A DNA stretch of 64,000 nucleotides. It comes from Polytrichum commune (lineage: Eukaryota; Streptophyta; Polytrichopsida; Polytrichales; Polytrichaceae). Location of the stretch: positions 77,331,554 through 77,395,553 of the forward strand of contig OX485803.1 of assembly GCA_950295325.1 (NCBI GenBank), given 5' to 3'. Made by a program: the position numbers and the translations under genes. Below the pieces are notes generated by a model, which saw only the letters and a list, made by a program, of their open reading frames with translations, was not told the origin of the DNA and searched no databases. Below, piece after piece: positions 46,413 to 58,389 of the stretch (within the stretch, counting starts at the first letter, position 1; each line of letters opens with the position of its first letter).

Positions 46413-47740
46413 TGTCTCAACCTTAAATTTGTGCCCTAGTATAGCCTCCCAATCCCACACGTTTGCCTTGCCCAAATCCGTTCTTTACAAATTCCTCTGA
46501 CATTGGGGTAGTCAAAGGATGTGTGGAGGGCCAACACTATACATGGAGCCTCACATATCAGTGGCTAATAGAGTCGTAGTAACGGTCTACAAAGATGGAT
46601 TCAAATATTTCAGGGTAGATATTGGAAAGACACATAGGTTTAGTAGGCATGATTTATGTGATTATCAAATAATATAGACATGGTTGTGGGCCCATGGGAT
46701 GACTTTGAACCAGTGAAAGGCTTACTAGTACACTAGTACAAAACATGGCTCTCTTGAATGCTTGGTTTGACACAAAAAGAGCCAAAAAGGGTCCATTTGA
46801 CATTAAGAATTGCACATCAAATCACAACCAAATCAAGTTCACATGAAGAAAAAATTTATTTTGAAGTATAACATGTAATGTTTTATATGTACTTGTCCTT
46901 AAATAGCATTGATTGTCATTCAAACTAATGTTCCTTTCTATATCATTCCCAAATAGCCATAATTAGCTCTCATGCTTTGATGTATTGCAAATGTACAGAG
47001 CACCGAAGAACCCAAAGTTTCAACCTAAAAGTATACAATCTTTGATTTGTGATTTTTTTTTAAATTAAGTTAAAATTGAAATGTGCTTGCATGGAGTTTA
47101 CCAAGTAATTTGAGAACAAAAATTGCATGATTTTAATCTTTAGAACGTTATCAACAACTTCACAAAGTTTCTACATTATGTGGAAAAGACCTAATATCCA
47201 GTGAAAATCTTAGCTAATTCCTCTAAAATGGCATAACCAAATAATTGCTTAGCCAATGATGGATTTTGCGCAACAGAATGAGGTTGGATAGGGGGTGGTC
47301 ATTTGACGACTTGGTCCCGTAATCGGTTCTTCTGGTAGGTATAACGGAGTCCGAAAACGGATTTATTTTTTTAATTTTTTTAATTTTTCGGGAGCATTCT
47401 CAGTAAGGGAATAAGACTGCGCGGACATCTTACCTCGACGAACAGGTGAAAAAAGTCGAAGACGCAATCACGGGATCGGCCTACTCTCTAGGGAGAGGGT
47501 CGACGGAGTCGCTGTAGTTAGTGGGGAAGGAAAGCAACCAAGCCAGGTACTGAAGGGCCTTTAGGAGTTAATCTTAAAGTTTGGAATATTAAATAAAAGA
47601 AATTGCACATATGTGTAGGAGCAATAAATAGGTAAATAATCTTTAATTATTTGGTTTTCATCTTGGAAAAAAAGCACACAACAAGTGGGATCTACATATT
47701 GGAAGTAACAAGAAAGCACAAAGTTATGAACATGTTTGCA
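46413..47740. other. Intergenic; contains a GC-richer block at 47,270-47,560
   Basis: Mostly AT-rich with no gene. About 290 bp (47,270-47,560) stand out by composition and look like structured RNA or organelle-type sequence ('GGTATAACGGAGTCCGAAAA', 'GACTGCGCGGACATC'). I could not identify this block. Confidence 0.4.
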
Positions 47741-47956
47741 CTAGGCATCATGCCCAATATAGAGTTGCATGGGGTGGTCAAGCTTGTGAGACTTTGGGAG
47801 TCCAATTGCATTTGCTCCATCATGGCAAGGTTCACACAGATCGAAGTCTGAACACTCTTCACAGTGCCAACGTTGATTTTCAATGTGCATGGAACATCCT
47901 TCGCACAAATGTTGACTTGGTTCCCACATTGGGTTGCTCTTGTTGGCGCTATCCTC
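47741..47956 (-). CDS. ZZ-type zinc-finger exon (probable last exon of the TNL)
   Basis: The 71 codons from a good acceptor (TTGTTGTGCAG) to a TAG stop encode CEGCSMHIENQRWHCEECSD, then FDLCEPCHDGANAIGLPKSH and KLDHPMQLY. The spacing C-x2-C-x10-C-x2-C-x5-C-x2-C-x12-H-x3-H is the complete two-zinc ZZ signature. The exon opens in phase 0, and the TNL exon ending at 49,221 has a strong donor (GAG|GTAAGT) in phase 0, so splicing across a 1,264-bp intron is possible. No separate start codon or upstream partner exon was found between them. It may instead be a remnant of another gene. ZZ fingers bind N-degrons, histone tails or SUMO in other proteins. Confidence 0.6.
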   Translation of the reverse strand, partial: EDSANKSNPMWEPSQHLCEGCSMHIENQRWHCEECSDFDLCEPCHDGANAIGLPKSHKLDHPMQLYIGHDA

Positions 47957-50900
47957 CTGCACAACAACTCTTTTGACTCAATTTGTTGGTCATATTTACA
48001 GATTTGCCCATTGCTATTGCAACATGCAAAAACCGTAGTTTGATGTCAACTTGTAAATGTCATGGTTGTATCATAATTTTCTACCTTGATTAAAACAACT
48101 TGGATAATATAATATCAAGAAGGAAACCAAATGAAGGAATTTATGAATATTTATATTCTTATTACTATTATTGCTTATGCATAGTTCACATCCATAATGT
48201 CCAATTTATCAATCAAATCCATGCAATAAATGCATATGTTTCTTAGCCTATAAAACTTTGTCCTTGTCATAAAGGTTGGAGAAGTCAGGATATAGGTTGT
48301 GCAACTAAATCGGTGAAGAAATCTAGTGATTGTTTATCCAGGTTAGGAATGGAGAATTGATTGTTGTAGAAGCAATTCTATTGGTGTGCAAGAAATAGAA
48401 AACATGGCTCAAGTTCAAAAACATGTGATGGCCACCTCATCAATTACAAACCAAGAGCTTTCCTTGTGAATATTTTCTTCGCGTGATATATTTAACCTTG
48501 CTCCAATGTGAGACTGATGCAATACATGTATATGTTTCTTAGCCTATAAATTTGCAAAGACAATATTGATGAGGCCTTAGTAAACATACATGTAAGTAGA
48601 GTAGAGAGGTCAACTTCTTGCGTCAAGTGTGAATGAAGAGCCTCTTTACCCAAGGGCTATACATTGGTTGACACAAGTCATATTTCACCAAAGGGGGAGG
48701 AGGCACATCCTCTAAGTTTTGTGTACACGTGCCTCAACCATACATTATTATGGGTGCTAATATGTTAGATTCTAGGAGTTTTTGAGACCTTTATATTTTA
48801 AAAAACGGCCCTCTGATACATTTCTATGTACAACTTGACTACTAATAAATCTTGGGACTCTTGCATTTCCAACATGCTACTTGAGACCCATAATAACCCA
48901 TATTGAAGTTATATTTTGTCACTCAAAGTGATTAAAAAAATGAAGAATAAATTTTGGCATTTTGAAATATTTGGGTCACATTTAGAATGTACCTAATAAT
49001 CGCCACATAAAACATGACATCTTCTTTCTCCATCTCTGATTTATAAAAACGTTTTTCTTATTTCAAAGTTGTGACATGTGTTGAGTTCAATATTTATAGT
49101 TATCATTAGTTACTTAGTATTTTGTTGAACCAAATGAGGCATACCAACTTATGTCTACCATTAGCTTTCATAAATCAACAAATCAAAACATAATGCATTT
49201 TCTATTTTGTTGGAACTTACCTCAACCATAATACAAGAGATTTTCATGGGGTCTTCAATGCTTTGTATGGTCACATTGTTTAGCTTTTCCAAATTGTCAC
49301 CCAATACCAACTTAGAAAACATATTCGTCATCTCTTGTGGCATGGTGTTGCTCGTACTTCCAACATGCCCACCCCCTTTCATTGTCATTTGCACCTCTCC
49401 TACCTCCCATTTGGAAGTATGCACCACACACACTGCAACCTCCTTCACAATAACCGTCCAACCAAGATATTTGGATGTTGCATACAAACATATCTTATCC
49501 CCACACTTTGAATTACACACCAATGAGTTGCCTCTCCGCAATGTGCATATATACACTTGATCTTCACTATCAGCATGTCGTAGCTTGAAAAGTTCATAGT
49601 TCTCAATTTGCACGTTGTCTCGAATAAGCCGTGCCTCTATAGAACAACGAGAATCATAATGTCCATGACTATCAATGTGCTTGGACCAACCTTGGTCGTG
49701 TGCTACGATGAAAAAAATGATAGCCAAACACTCCTCTTCATTGGTAATAATGAAATTTGTGCAACGTTTTGTGTCACACTCCACATGTATTGGTCTTTGT
49801 GTCAAACCCATGCTCACAACTGGAAAAGACTTATCATAGTAGCTAATAATTTGACGACTTGGTTCCATCTGCAATTTCATCAAAGACAAAGAATTAAACT
49901 CCTTAACCCTCAACTTTGCACGTTCCATACTAATTTTTGAAACTTTGAAAGCACACATCAAACATGCATTGGGACACATTTAATCACCATTGTCTAGAGC
50001 CTTTGTGATAATACTTGAGTGGATCTATTAAAAACATTGATACCAATGGACCACAACAATCAATGCGTTTCCGATAAGATCCATTGTTAGTTTAATGCTT
50101 AATCAAAATATGCAATCAAGGGTTCAAGTTTAGATCAATCACAATACTTAATAAAATTGTAAAACTAATATTTACCTTTCTCCAATCATTGTCGTACAAA
50201 ATGGAAACACTACTTCCACTTAGGTAACACCTTTCCAGGACCGCATTTGAAGACAATACGGAAGAACATTGTAATGTGCTACAACCAGAAAGATTGAGCT
50301 CTTTTAAAGCTTCCAAAGACTCCAAGTCATATAGGTGTTTCAATGCTTCACAATTGCAAAGTGATAAAAATGTTAGCTTCTTCAATATAGCAATTGATGG
50401 AATGAATGTGAGCTTACGACATGCCCCAAGATCAAGGACCTCCAAGGTCTTTGGAAGGCCTTCAATGGTGGTCAAGTTTCTACAATGTGACATGTTCAAA
50501 TATTGTAAAGAAACCAAGTCCTCCAACACTTTAGGGGATATCACGATTCGATTATATTGCAAATTGAGTCGTGTAAGAGATGTCAATAGACCAAACTCTA
50601 AATCTCTTCTTGCAATATCCTTGAGCGAACAACCATGAAGATTAAGTTTAGTTAGAGCTTGCAATTCTCCAAAGCCATTTGGGAGCTCAATAAGGTCACG
50701 ATTATAAACCAAGTCCAATTTCTTTAATTGCTTGAGGGAACTAAAACTATCAGGTAGTTTTTGTAATAGATTAATATGTTTAAGCCTCAACACCATCAAC
50801 TTTGTAAAATGTTTGATATATGATGGGAGGCTCTGGACTTTGTTAGAAGACATTTCAAAATGTTCTAACATCACCAACCCAACAATACTCAAAGGGAATT

Positions 50901-53620
50901 CCCGCAAATCTTTGAAATTTTTCAATGTCAAATTTGTCAAATTGGACAATTCCGATATTGAGTCCGGCAATTGGGAGATGGTGGGTTTGTGATGATTGGC
51001 ACCCAAGTCAATGACCAACTGATTAAGGTTATGAAGACAACCAAAGTCATTTGGGAGACCTTCAAGTGGACATCCGTGCAATTCCAAGAAGCGTAACCTT
51101 TGGAGTCCCATCATGGATGAAGGCAATTCTTGCAAGTCTTTGAAATTTGCCAATCTTAAATATGTCAAATTACACAATTTCAATAATGAGTCCGGCAATT
51201 TGGAGATGGTGGGTTTGTGATGATTGGCACCCAAGTCAATGTCCAACCGATCAAGATTATGAAGACAACCAAAGTCATTTGGGAGAGCTTGAAGTGGACA
51301 TCCCTGCAATCTAAAGAAGCGTAACCTTTGGAGTCCCATCATGGATGAAGGCAATTCCTGCAAATCTTTGAAATTTGTCAATATCAAATGTGTCATATTG
51401 GACAATTTCAATAATGAGTCCGGCAATTTGGAGATGGTGGGTTTGTGATGATTCGCACCCAAATCAATGTCCACCTCATCAAGGTTATGAAGTTGGCCAA
51501 AGTCATCTGGAAGGGCTTGAAGTGGACATCCATGCAATCTCAAAATGCGTAACCTTTGGAGTCCCATCATGGATGAAGTCAATTCCTGCAAATCTTTGAA
51601 ATTTCTCAATGTCAAATTTGTCAAATTGGACAATTCCAATATTGAGTGTGGCAGTTTGGAGATGGTGGGTTTGTGATGATTGGCACCCAAGTCAATGTTC
51701 AACTTATCAAGGCTATGAAGTCGGCCAAAGTCATCAGGGAGACCTCTAAGTGGACATCCATGCAATTCCAAGAAGCGTAACCTTTGGAGTCCCATCATGG
51801 ATGAAGGCAATTCTTGCAAATCTGTGAAATTTGCCAATCTTAAATATGTCAAATTGCACAATTCCAATAATGAGTGTGGCAATCTAGAGATAATGGGCTT
51901 GTGATGATTGGCACCCAAGTCAATATCCAACCGCTGAAGGTTACGAAGATGGCCGAAGTCATCTGGGAGAGATTGAAGTGGACAGTTGTGTATTGTCAAG
52001 GATATCAAGTTCACGAGTCCAAATATGGTTGATGACATATCTTTAATATAGTTGCAGTTTGTTAACTCCAAATATTTCAAGTTTGATATCTCAATAATTG
52101 CATCTAATGTTTTGGAAGGGGCAACATAGTTCTTATTATAATTGGGGGTTATAGATATCGAGCATACATGATGTTGATCATCCCCAAGAAAACCTTGCAA
52201 ACTACTATTATGTAGAGTCAAAGTCTTTAACCTCTTGAATCCATGTATATTGGAGGGATGTCCTCTACAATTTGTCAACTTCAAAACCTCCAATGTATCA
52301 CATAGATATAAAATTGAGGCTTGTGGCGTCAAAAGAAAAACTTCTTCAATAATGTGGAGCCTCAACACATTGAGATTGTGAAGTTGTTCAAAATCCTTTG
52401 GAAGGTAATGACATATAGTACCTTGTGCATTGAACGTTTTCAATTTGGCAAATTGTTTCATAGTAGTGGGTAGTTCATGTAATGCGGTGCAGTGCTCAAT
52501 GTTTATTTCTTCTAGATTGATTAGATGTGAAAATGTCTTTGGTAGCTTCAACAATCCAGAATGACTAGCATCAAATGTCACCAATCTTTGAAGGTTTCCA
52601 AACAACTCAGGCAACTCTCTCAACATTTCACATCGTTGGAGTTTAATCACTCTAAGGTTGTGTAGTTGGGCAATGGATTCAGGCAATCCCTCCAAACAAC
52701 TGCACCAATATAATGACAAATGCTCAAGCTCTTTAAGGTAGCCGATGGAATCAGGCAAGGTCTTCATAGTATCGCAAAATGCCAAATCCAATGTTTGTAG
52801 CCTTGATAGACTTCCAATATCTTGAGGGAGTTCTTTCAACATATTACAGTTGTTGAGTAACAATATGCATAATTGTGGAAAAGGTACCTAACATGCAACA
52901 TTGAAATTAAGTATGTGATATAATGAAAGAGAAAGTTTGCAAAACATTGTTAGACCATGTTCCATATCCAAATAAACCAAATACATCATACTCCATTTGC
53001 TGCCCAAATGCATATCCCTTCAACCAATACAGTAAATCACATATAACCCAATAATTATATATAGTGTTAAATACATAGAAACTAGTATAGATAACAGTGG
53101 ATTCTAATGTCAAAATAGTATGATTTGTGGTGCAAAAAAATGGACAATGTTGTAACTAGATAAGCATGTCACATAGCAAAATATGAATATTATACAAAAG
53201 TCCAAGGGATATATATTTTTTTAATAACAATCATGACCCAAGATGACTAGGGTTCAAAGTGTTGTAATACCTGCTCTCCCAATTTAGTTGGCCACAACCG
53301 AGTCAGATATCGGTTCGAATTTAAATCAAGCACTGCAAGATTGGACAAGTGCATTGTGGATGGTAGCTCCAATAGCTTAGAGTTCTTAGACCATTTCAGC
53401 CATCTGAGACTTTTTGGCCATGCGAAAAAATCTCCCTCCACGTCACATTTTTGTAATATAAGAAACTGCAACCCGCACATTGTTGCAAATTTGTTTGTTG
53501 CCACTGTTTTATGAGGTTGGCCTCCTGTTAAATACAACCCTTTAACTCGGTTTGATCCCTATATTAGTCACAAAACACAATATAAGATTGTTATGTTCTT
53601 TATAAATACATGAATGCATT

Positions 53621-53660
<40 letters not shown>

Positions 53661-56409
53661 GAATTTTGATTAATCACTATTCTACAAAACAATATGGGCA
53701 TTTGCCTATACTAGTCTAAGAGCATTTACCTCAAAGTAATATGACCTTCGTGACCCTTAACAATTAATAAATTGGATCTACTTTTAAGTTTTCATTCCTA
53801 TTGGGTTCACAACAATGAAGTATTCAACTTACAATAGAGGTGTCCAAAGTACTTTCTAAAAACCTTATACTTCAATGTCAAGAAGTGCTTCTACATGATT
53901 CTTTGAACTCGACATCTTGAGAACAATGGTTTTGTTTCTACTTAGATGATACACCATCCAAAGTATCATTCATTCCAAAGGGATTTGTCATGCATTGTAA
54001 TGCAGATTTATGATAATTTGACAAAGCATTCCTTATTATGTTCTCATTATGTTGAATCAACATCCAAAATCTTGAAAATGTTACATCAACAAGAAAGTGT
54101 TTGAATTGATTATAATGACTAAAGATCTCCAATGACATGAAAGTTTTGTTTTTCTTGGTGACACCAAGATTAAAACAAATGGCTAGGTAGAACATGGTAA
54201 GCATCCAAATGTGAAATTTACTTGATTTCCCTCCACCACGCTCCTTGAAGTCTCGGGATTCCACAAGTGGCTTCTTTCTCCAGCAACATGCGATTGCCTC
54301 ATCACCATTTCCCTTCCCATATCACATAAAATGTCATGCATTGATATTTTGTGCTCAAGACCATTTATTTTTATTAAAGATTTGTCCCTCAATATACGCA
54401 AGGACAATTGTGGAGACCTGTATGAATCACAAGATTCCCATATCTTCATAGCAAAGTTTTCTTCCTTGCCTACTAAAAAACAACTTATATCAAGAAACAT
54501 TTCTTGCTCTTGGCTATTAAGAGAGTCGTAGCTTATTTTGAGCTTGTTAGAAATGTCAACATTCATCCCCAAATCCTTGCTTGCTTGATGCCAAAATATG
54601 ACATCATTTGGGGTTTTCTTGTCATACAAGACAGCTCCCATGACCTCCAATGCCAGTGGAAGGCCACCACAAGCTTGAACAACCTCCTTTGCAAGATCAT
54701 GAAAACCGTCAGTTGGTTCCTCGCTACAAAATGCATGCCAATTGAATAGCCTCGAGGATTCAATAAAGGTCAATTCTTTAACTTCATATAATGCATTTTC
54801 ACCTTGTCCTTGAGTGATGTTGTTCAACAAATTTCGATCTCGGGATGTTACAAGAACACGACTACCCAAACCCAAGGTCTTGATTTGAGGTATGAGAGAG
54901 TCAAATTGGCTTCTATGGTTTATGTCATCGATGATAATCAATACTCGCCGACTACCTAGGCGGTCAAACCAATAAGAAACATATTCTTTGTTGTTCTTGA
55001 GATCTTTTTGGAACACATCACGTACCAATTGTTTTTGCATATCCATAATAGAATTTTCCTTCACATCTTTCAAGAAGCATTGGCATTGAAATCTTTCGTG
55101 TTGCTTTACAAAGTGGTTGTACACTTCTATGGCAAGGGTGGTTTTCCCAATGCCACCCATACCTACAATGCCCATACTCTTAACAACGTCGTCTTGAGTC
55201 ACGTCCATTCTTTCAACCACGTCTTTCGTAGAGTCTTCTAATGCCACTCGATGACGAGGACTTTGTACATATTGGTACGGAGACAAAACATCTAGAACCT
55301 CATTAACGATTCTTTTAATGAGTTTGGCTTCATCTCTACAAACGGAAGGGTGTTGCTTAGTTAACATATGCTTCAAAACATAAAATCAATGCCTATGAAT
55401 TTGTTGAATTATGTTGGAAAATTTACTTGAAATTAAAACAACAACTATGTGAAAAGAACACATATGCATAAGTTTTGATATTGAAAACTCACCCATACTC
55501 TGTAAGGAGAAATCCTCTGATTTTGGCAATCTCCAAGAGAGCAACCTTCCACCGTATGATGTCTTCTTCCCGCCCTCGTGTTTTATGCTTGATAAACGCA
55601 TCTGCAAATGGTCCATCATGGGGCTCGTATAAATGCATTGGATCAACATCAAAATATATTGGTAGGATTGGTTTTCCGCTCTGGAGCATATCACACAATT
55701 CGTTAAGACAATATTTGGATTCTGCATAACGCTTTGAGAATACGGCAACATGAACACCGACTCCAGTTAGTGCCTCATTGATTGAATGTAAGGCATGGTG
55801 CCCCTTTACAAGGGATTTTGTATCGAGGAAGGAATTGAGTCCAACAGAGATGAAAGCTCTATTGAGGTGGCTAACAAACGATAGCCTAACATCAGGTCCT
55901 CGATGGTTCAAGAAAACATCATATTTTTTGTGAGATTGAAATTTTTGAAAGGAATCATCATCCAACAAAACTCTTCCTTGGTTGTCCAACGCGCTTGTTG
56001 ATGGGCTTGTATCAAAATCCCTTTGGCGCTCGAGATTGGTATGCTCATCATGAAAATATCGTAAAGCATGTCCTTCACTTGGCAAGCCTTGCAAAGTATC
56101 TTGGACCAAACACTCTTGAAAACTATTTGCAATTGGCAAGTCTTGTGAAAAATCGTTGACTTGCAAATTTTGTTGCAAAGCACTTGTTGTGTCGTCCAAT
56201 GAAAGAGATGTGTGACCATGGTCTTGAATACAACAATGTCTCCCACAAATCCATTGTAATATGTTTGCTACAAATGGCCAACAATGCTCCATTCTTTCCA
56301 AAATGTATGCTTGAACGATTTCCCCCCTCCTCAAAATAATCTGATTAAGAATGTAGATCTCCAACTCTGGAACTGCAACCCCTTCAAAGGTGCTTAGGAC
56401 ATGATCCAT
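47741..56409 (-). CDS. TIR-NB-ARC-LRR immune receptor with extra C-terminal domains
   Basis: Exons: 56,409-55,493; 55,335-54,222; 53,558-53,271; 52,887-50,176; 49,868-49,221; and, less certainly, 47,956-47,741. Every junction is GT-AG and keeps phase (Y-G|A-DEAKLIKR at the first), giving 1,893 residues, or 1,964 with the last exon. Residues 1-160 are an unrecognised extension. The TIR domain (about 161-305, YDVFLNHRGPDVRLSF) keeps the SH pair and the NADase glutamate (E237 in YCLNEL). NB-ARC has the P-loop GMGGIGKTT (K370), kinase-2 LIIIDD, RNBS-B GSRVLVTSRD, GLPLAL and MHD (638-640). LRRs fill about 700-1,677. Exon 5 encodes a DQGWS-type domain, and exon 6 a ZZ zinc finger. A cytosolic sensor that activates NAD-cleavage-based immunity is expected from the family. 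The ATG at 56,409 is chosen because an in-frame stop lies 15 nt upstream. No truncating lesion was seen. Confidence 0.93.
49221..49868 (-). CDS. TNL exon 5: DQGWS-type beta domain
   Basis: 216 codons, in phase on both sides. The acceptor is TTGATGAAATTGCAG. The motif order AHDQGWSKHIDSHGHYDSRC, ..IEARL, then GDKICLYATSKYLGW followed by a paired strand VKEVAVCVVHTS matches a beta-sandwich-like module that I recall as DQGWS...G.Y..S..W.EA...GD.I.V.A...(P)GW from uncharacterised plant and fungal proteins. It takes the place of the C-JID domain usual after the LRRs of flowering-plant TNLs. No function is known for it here. Upstream text to 49,979 is also open but lacks a phase-compatible acceptor, so I take the exon start at 49,868. 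Confidence 0.65.
50893..52010 (-). repeat. Five near-identical 228-bp units within the LRR exon
   Basis: The landmark GTGGGTTTGTGATGATTGGC recurs at 50,981, 51,209, 51,437, 51,665 and (with two changes) 51,893, exactly 228 bp apart. Each unit is 76 codons, about three LRRs, and reads LPSSMMGLQRLRFLELHGCP, then L.GLPDDFG.LH.LD.L.ID, LGANHHKPTISKLPDS and LLELSNLT.L.L.NFKDLQE. The reading frame is preserved throughout. Low divergence among units implies recent unequal exchange or gene conversion. Confidence 0.95.
53621..53657. repeat. (TA)n(CA)n microsatellite in TNL intron 2
   Basis: A TA run followed by ACACACACAC in the 663-bp intron between the NB-ARC exon and the first LRR exon. Confidence 0.9.
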
Positions 56410-57724
56410 CTTACATGTATAGGCATCTCCAAATTGCTATACAATAGTTTAATGATTATTTTAAATACTTTGAACTTTCGATGTGATCAACATGGTATGA
56501 ACAAATAAAAATATATCAACAAGCTTCAAGAACATGATTTCAACATAATCTAGATTTGAATCACTAGAAGCAATAACATCTTGTGTCCTTCATTGCGGTC
56601 CTCAAGAAATGTATGCCCAACTTGAGATTTATAAGGAATAAACAAAGCCCAATCCATAAACTTAATGCGGTTTTCATAGTCTTATCATGGTTTTAGCAAT
56701 CAAGCAATATATTAAGAAGAACATAGTAAATTGACTTCTCAAATCCTTATTGATGATGAAGGATATTCATGTTACATCAAAATATATCAACATGTTGGAT
56801 AATCTCTATAATATAGTGGATTTGTTCACAAAGTACAAACCAAATCATTTATCAAGTGGATGTCATGTGAATAAACTCTTGATAAATTAAAATGCAACCA
56901 GACAAATTTAAGGATTACATAGGAACATTGAATGTCCAAAGGCAATGGTAACAAACTTGTGTTTGATATACGGTACACGAGATTAAAAGGTGTCGGTTCA
57001 TATTCATTAGATTCAAACAACTAATAATATGCTTTCATTAGATATGTAATCTCACAACATAAATTCCATAAACAAGCGGCTCTCCACGAAAAGCAATGTC
57101 CCTCTTTTTAACGTAATCTATAAATCTTTACATTACATTAACATGACCTTTTTATTTAATCAACCTAGATAACATATAGACAACTTCGAGTGCTATTATG
57201 ATTTAATGTTGTTTGTTGTGATTGTGTTCAATGAAATAGAATTATGAATTGTTGGCCACTATTTTTCCTAAAACAAATTGATTCTCTTTACCAAGGATCT
57301 AACGTTTCTATCTACAAAATAAAACACAATCAATCAAAGTGAGTATGCATATTAGTGTGAATTACATAACCATTTTTTTTTTCTTATTGCTCGTGTTACT
57401 TTGATGATAGTTGGTGATCAATCATGTAAAACTTTGACAATGTTATTAGATTGTCACTCACATTACTATCAATTCTTCATATTATATACCCGCTCTAAGA
57501 GAGTCCCCCTAATGCCTCTATCCCAAAGTTTGAGACTTAGCCAATAAGAAGATGCTCAGAGAACACTAACTAACGTTCAAAAGGCGAAACACCTTGAATT
57601 GGGAAGTTACAAATGTCCTCTCGCATATTGCTCCCAAGGACTAGCCCCTAAGTTTCTCACATGGTTGGCAAAAAATATCTAGTTCACCTACATACCCCCA
57701 ATGGATGATAAAGTGGACCATAGT
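56410..57724. other. Upstream flank of the TNL
   Basis: AT-rich and without a gene. It should contain the TNL promoter and leader. An acceptor-like CTATTGTATAG just upstream of the ATG (about 56,430) would allow a 5' UTR intron. No specific regulatory box was identified. Confidence 0.45.
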
Positions 57725-57845
57725 GGTAGCACATGAACGCAAGTGCTACAAAGATCACCCATCTTAGTACTCGTCCCGTGCTAGGCAACCTAACATTGGA
57801 GTTTCCATGGGGTCCATCTTACTTGCGCAAAATCGGGACAAAATT
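57725..57845 (-). pseudogene. 5S rRNA-like pseudogene (about 120 nt)
   Basis: The minus strand aligns along the length of plant 5S rRNA. Landmarks are CCCCATGGAAACTCC (5S: CCCATCAGAACTCC), GTTAGGTTGC (5S: GTTAAGCGTGC), GAGTACTAAGATGGGTGATC (5S: GTAGTACTAGGATGGGTGACC), and an end close to 5S position 120. It has too many changes for a functional gene. 5S-derived sequence occurs in plants as dispersed pseudogenes and inside the LTRs of Cassandra-type TRIM retrotransposons. TG-starting sequence just upstream (57,899, minus strand) would fit an LTR, but a matching second LTR was not found. Confidence 0.65.
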
Positions 57846-57895
57846 CAAAAGTGCATGTTAACTTATGCTCAAATCCTCACGGACTAACACATAAT

Positions 57896-58370
57896 TACAT
57901 ATTTGTCTAGGGATATCAAGGCACACATATCACAAGCCTACTTAAGAGAACTTGCAGATTGTAACTTGAGTATTACTTACCTAGACATTATGAAACTCCA
58001 GGAGACACTTCGATCCGCCATCATGGTGACTGCATGCACAAAAAAAGCGTCAAGAGAAGCGGTGACACAAGCAGCCTACACAACAACCTTACGTTAGAGA
58101 TTTGCCCTTAGCTGAAGAGAGAGACAGACGAGTCTAAACTGGTGGCAAAACTCAAGTTACTTAAGTAGAGAGGAACGAACTCTATTATGAGCAAGGATGG
58201 GTTGCATATTCGTCTAGTGGTATCAGCACAAGCAAACTCAAGAGAAGAAGCAGTTTGTAAGAGTGTAGCTTGCCTCCATGAGACACGGCCGCCATGACGA
58301 GTGCTGAAACAAAAGAAGTGTCAAGAGCGGCGGATCTGCAAGCAGCCTGCACAGCCTGCGCAATGATACG
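57896..58370 (+). repeat. Diverged direct duplication of about 150-190 bp
   Basis: 57,903-58,075 and 58,211-58,345 share, in order, 'GTCTAG.GGTATCA', 'CTCAAGAGAA' or 'CTTAAGAGAA', 'CCGCCATCATG' or 'CCGCCATGACG', 'GTCAAGAG..GCGG' and 'CAAGCAGCCT'. Spacing is about 300 bp. 'GTCTAGTGGTATCAGC' resembles a tRNA A-box or a TGGTATCAG primer-binding site, but no tRNA structure completes it. Confidence 0.6.
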
Positions 58371-58389
58371 ATGGGAGTGGCCTCGGCAG

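Noticed and set aside
49869-49979. Upstream extension of TNL exon 5
   Set aside because: Open, but no acceptor in the right phase with a good pyrimidine tract. The site at 49,868 fits phase and consensus better.
58205-58235. tRNA-like start or retrotransposon primer-binding site (TAGTGGTATCAGC)
   Set aside because: No B box, anticodon stem or acceptor pairing follows, and no LTR ends just upstream on that strand.
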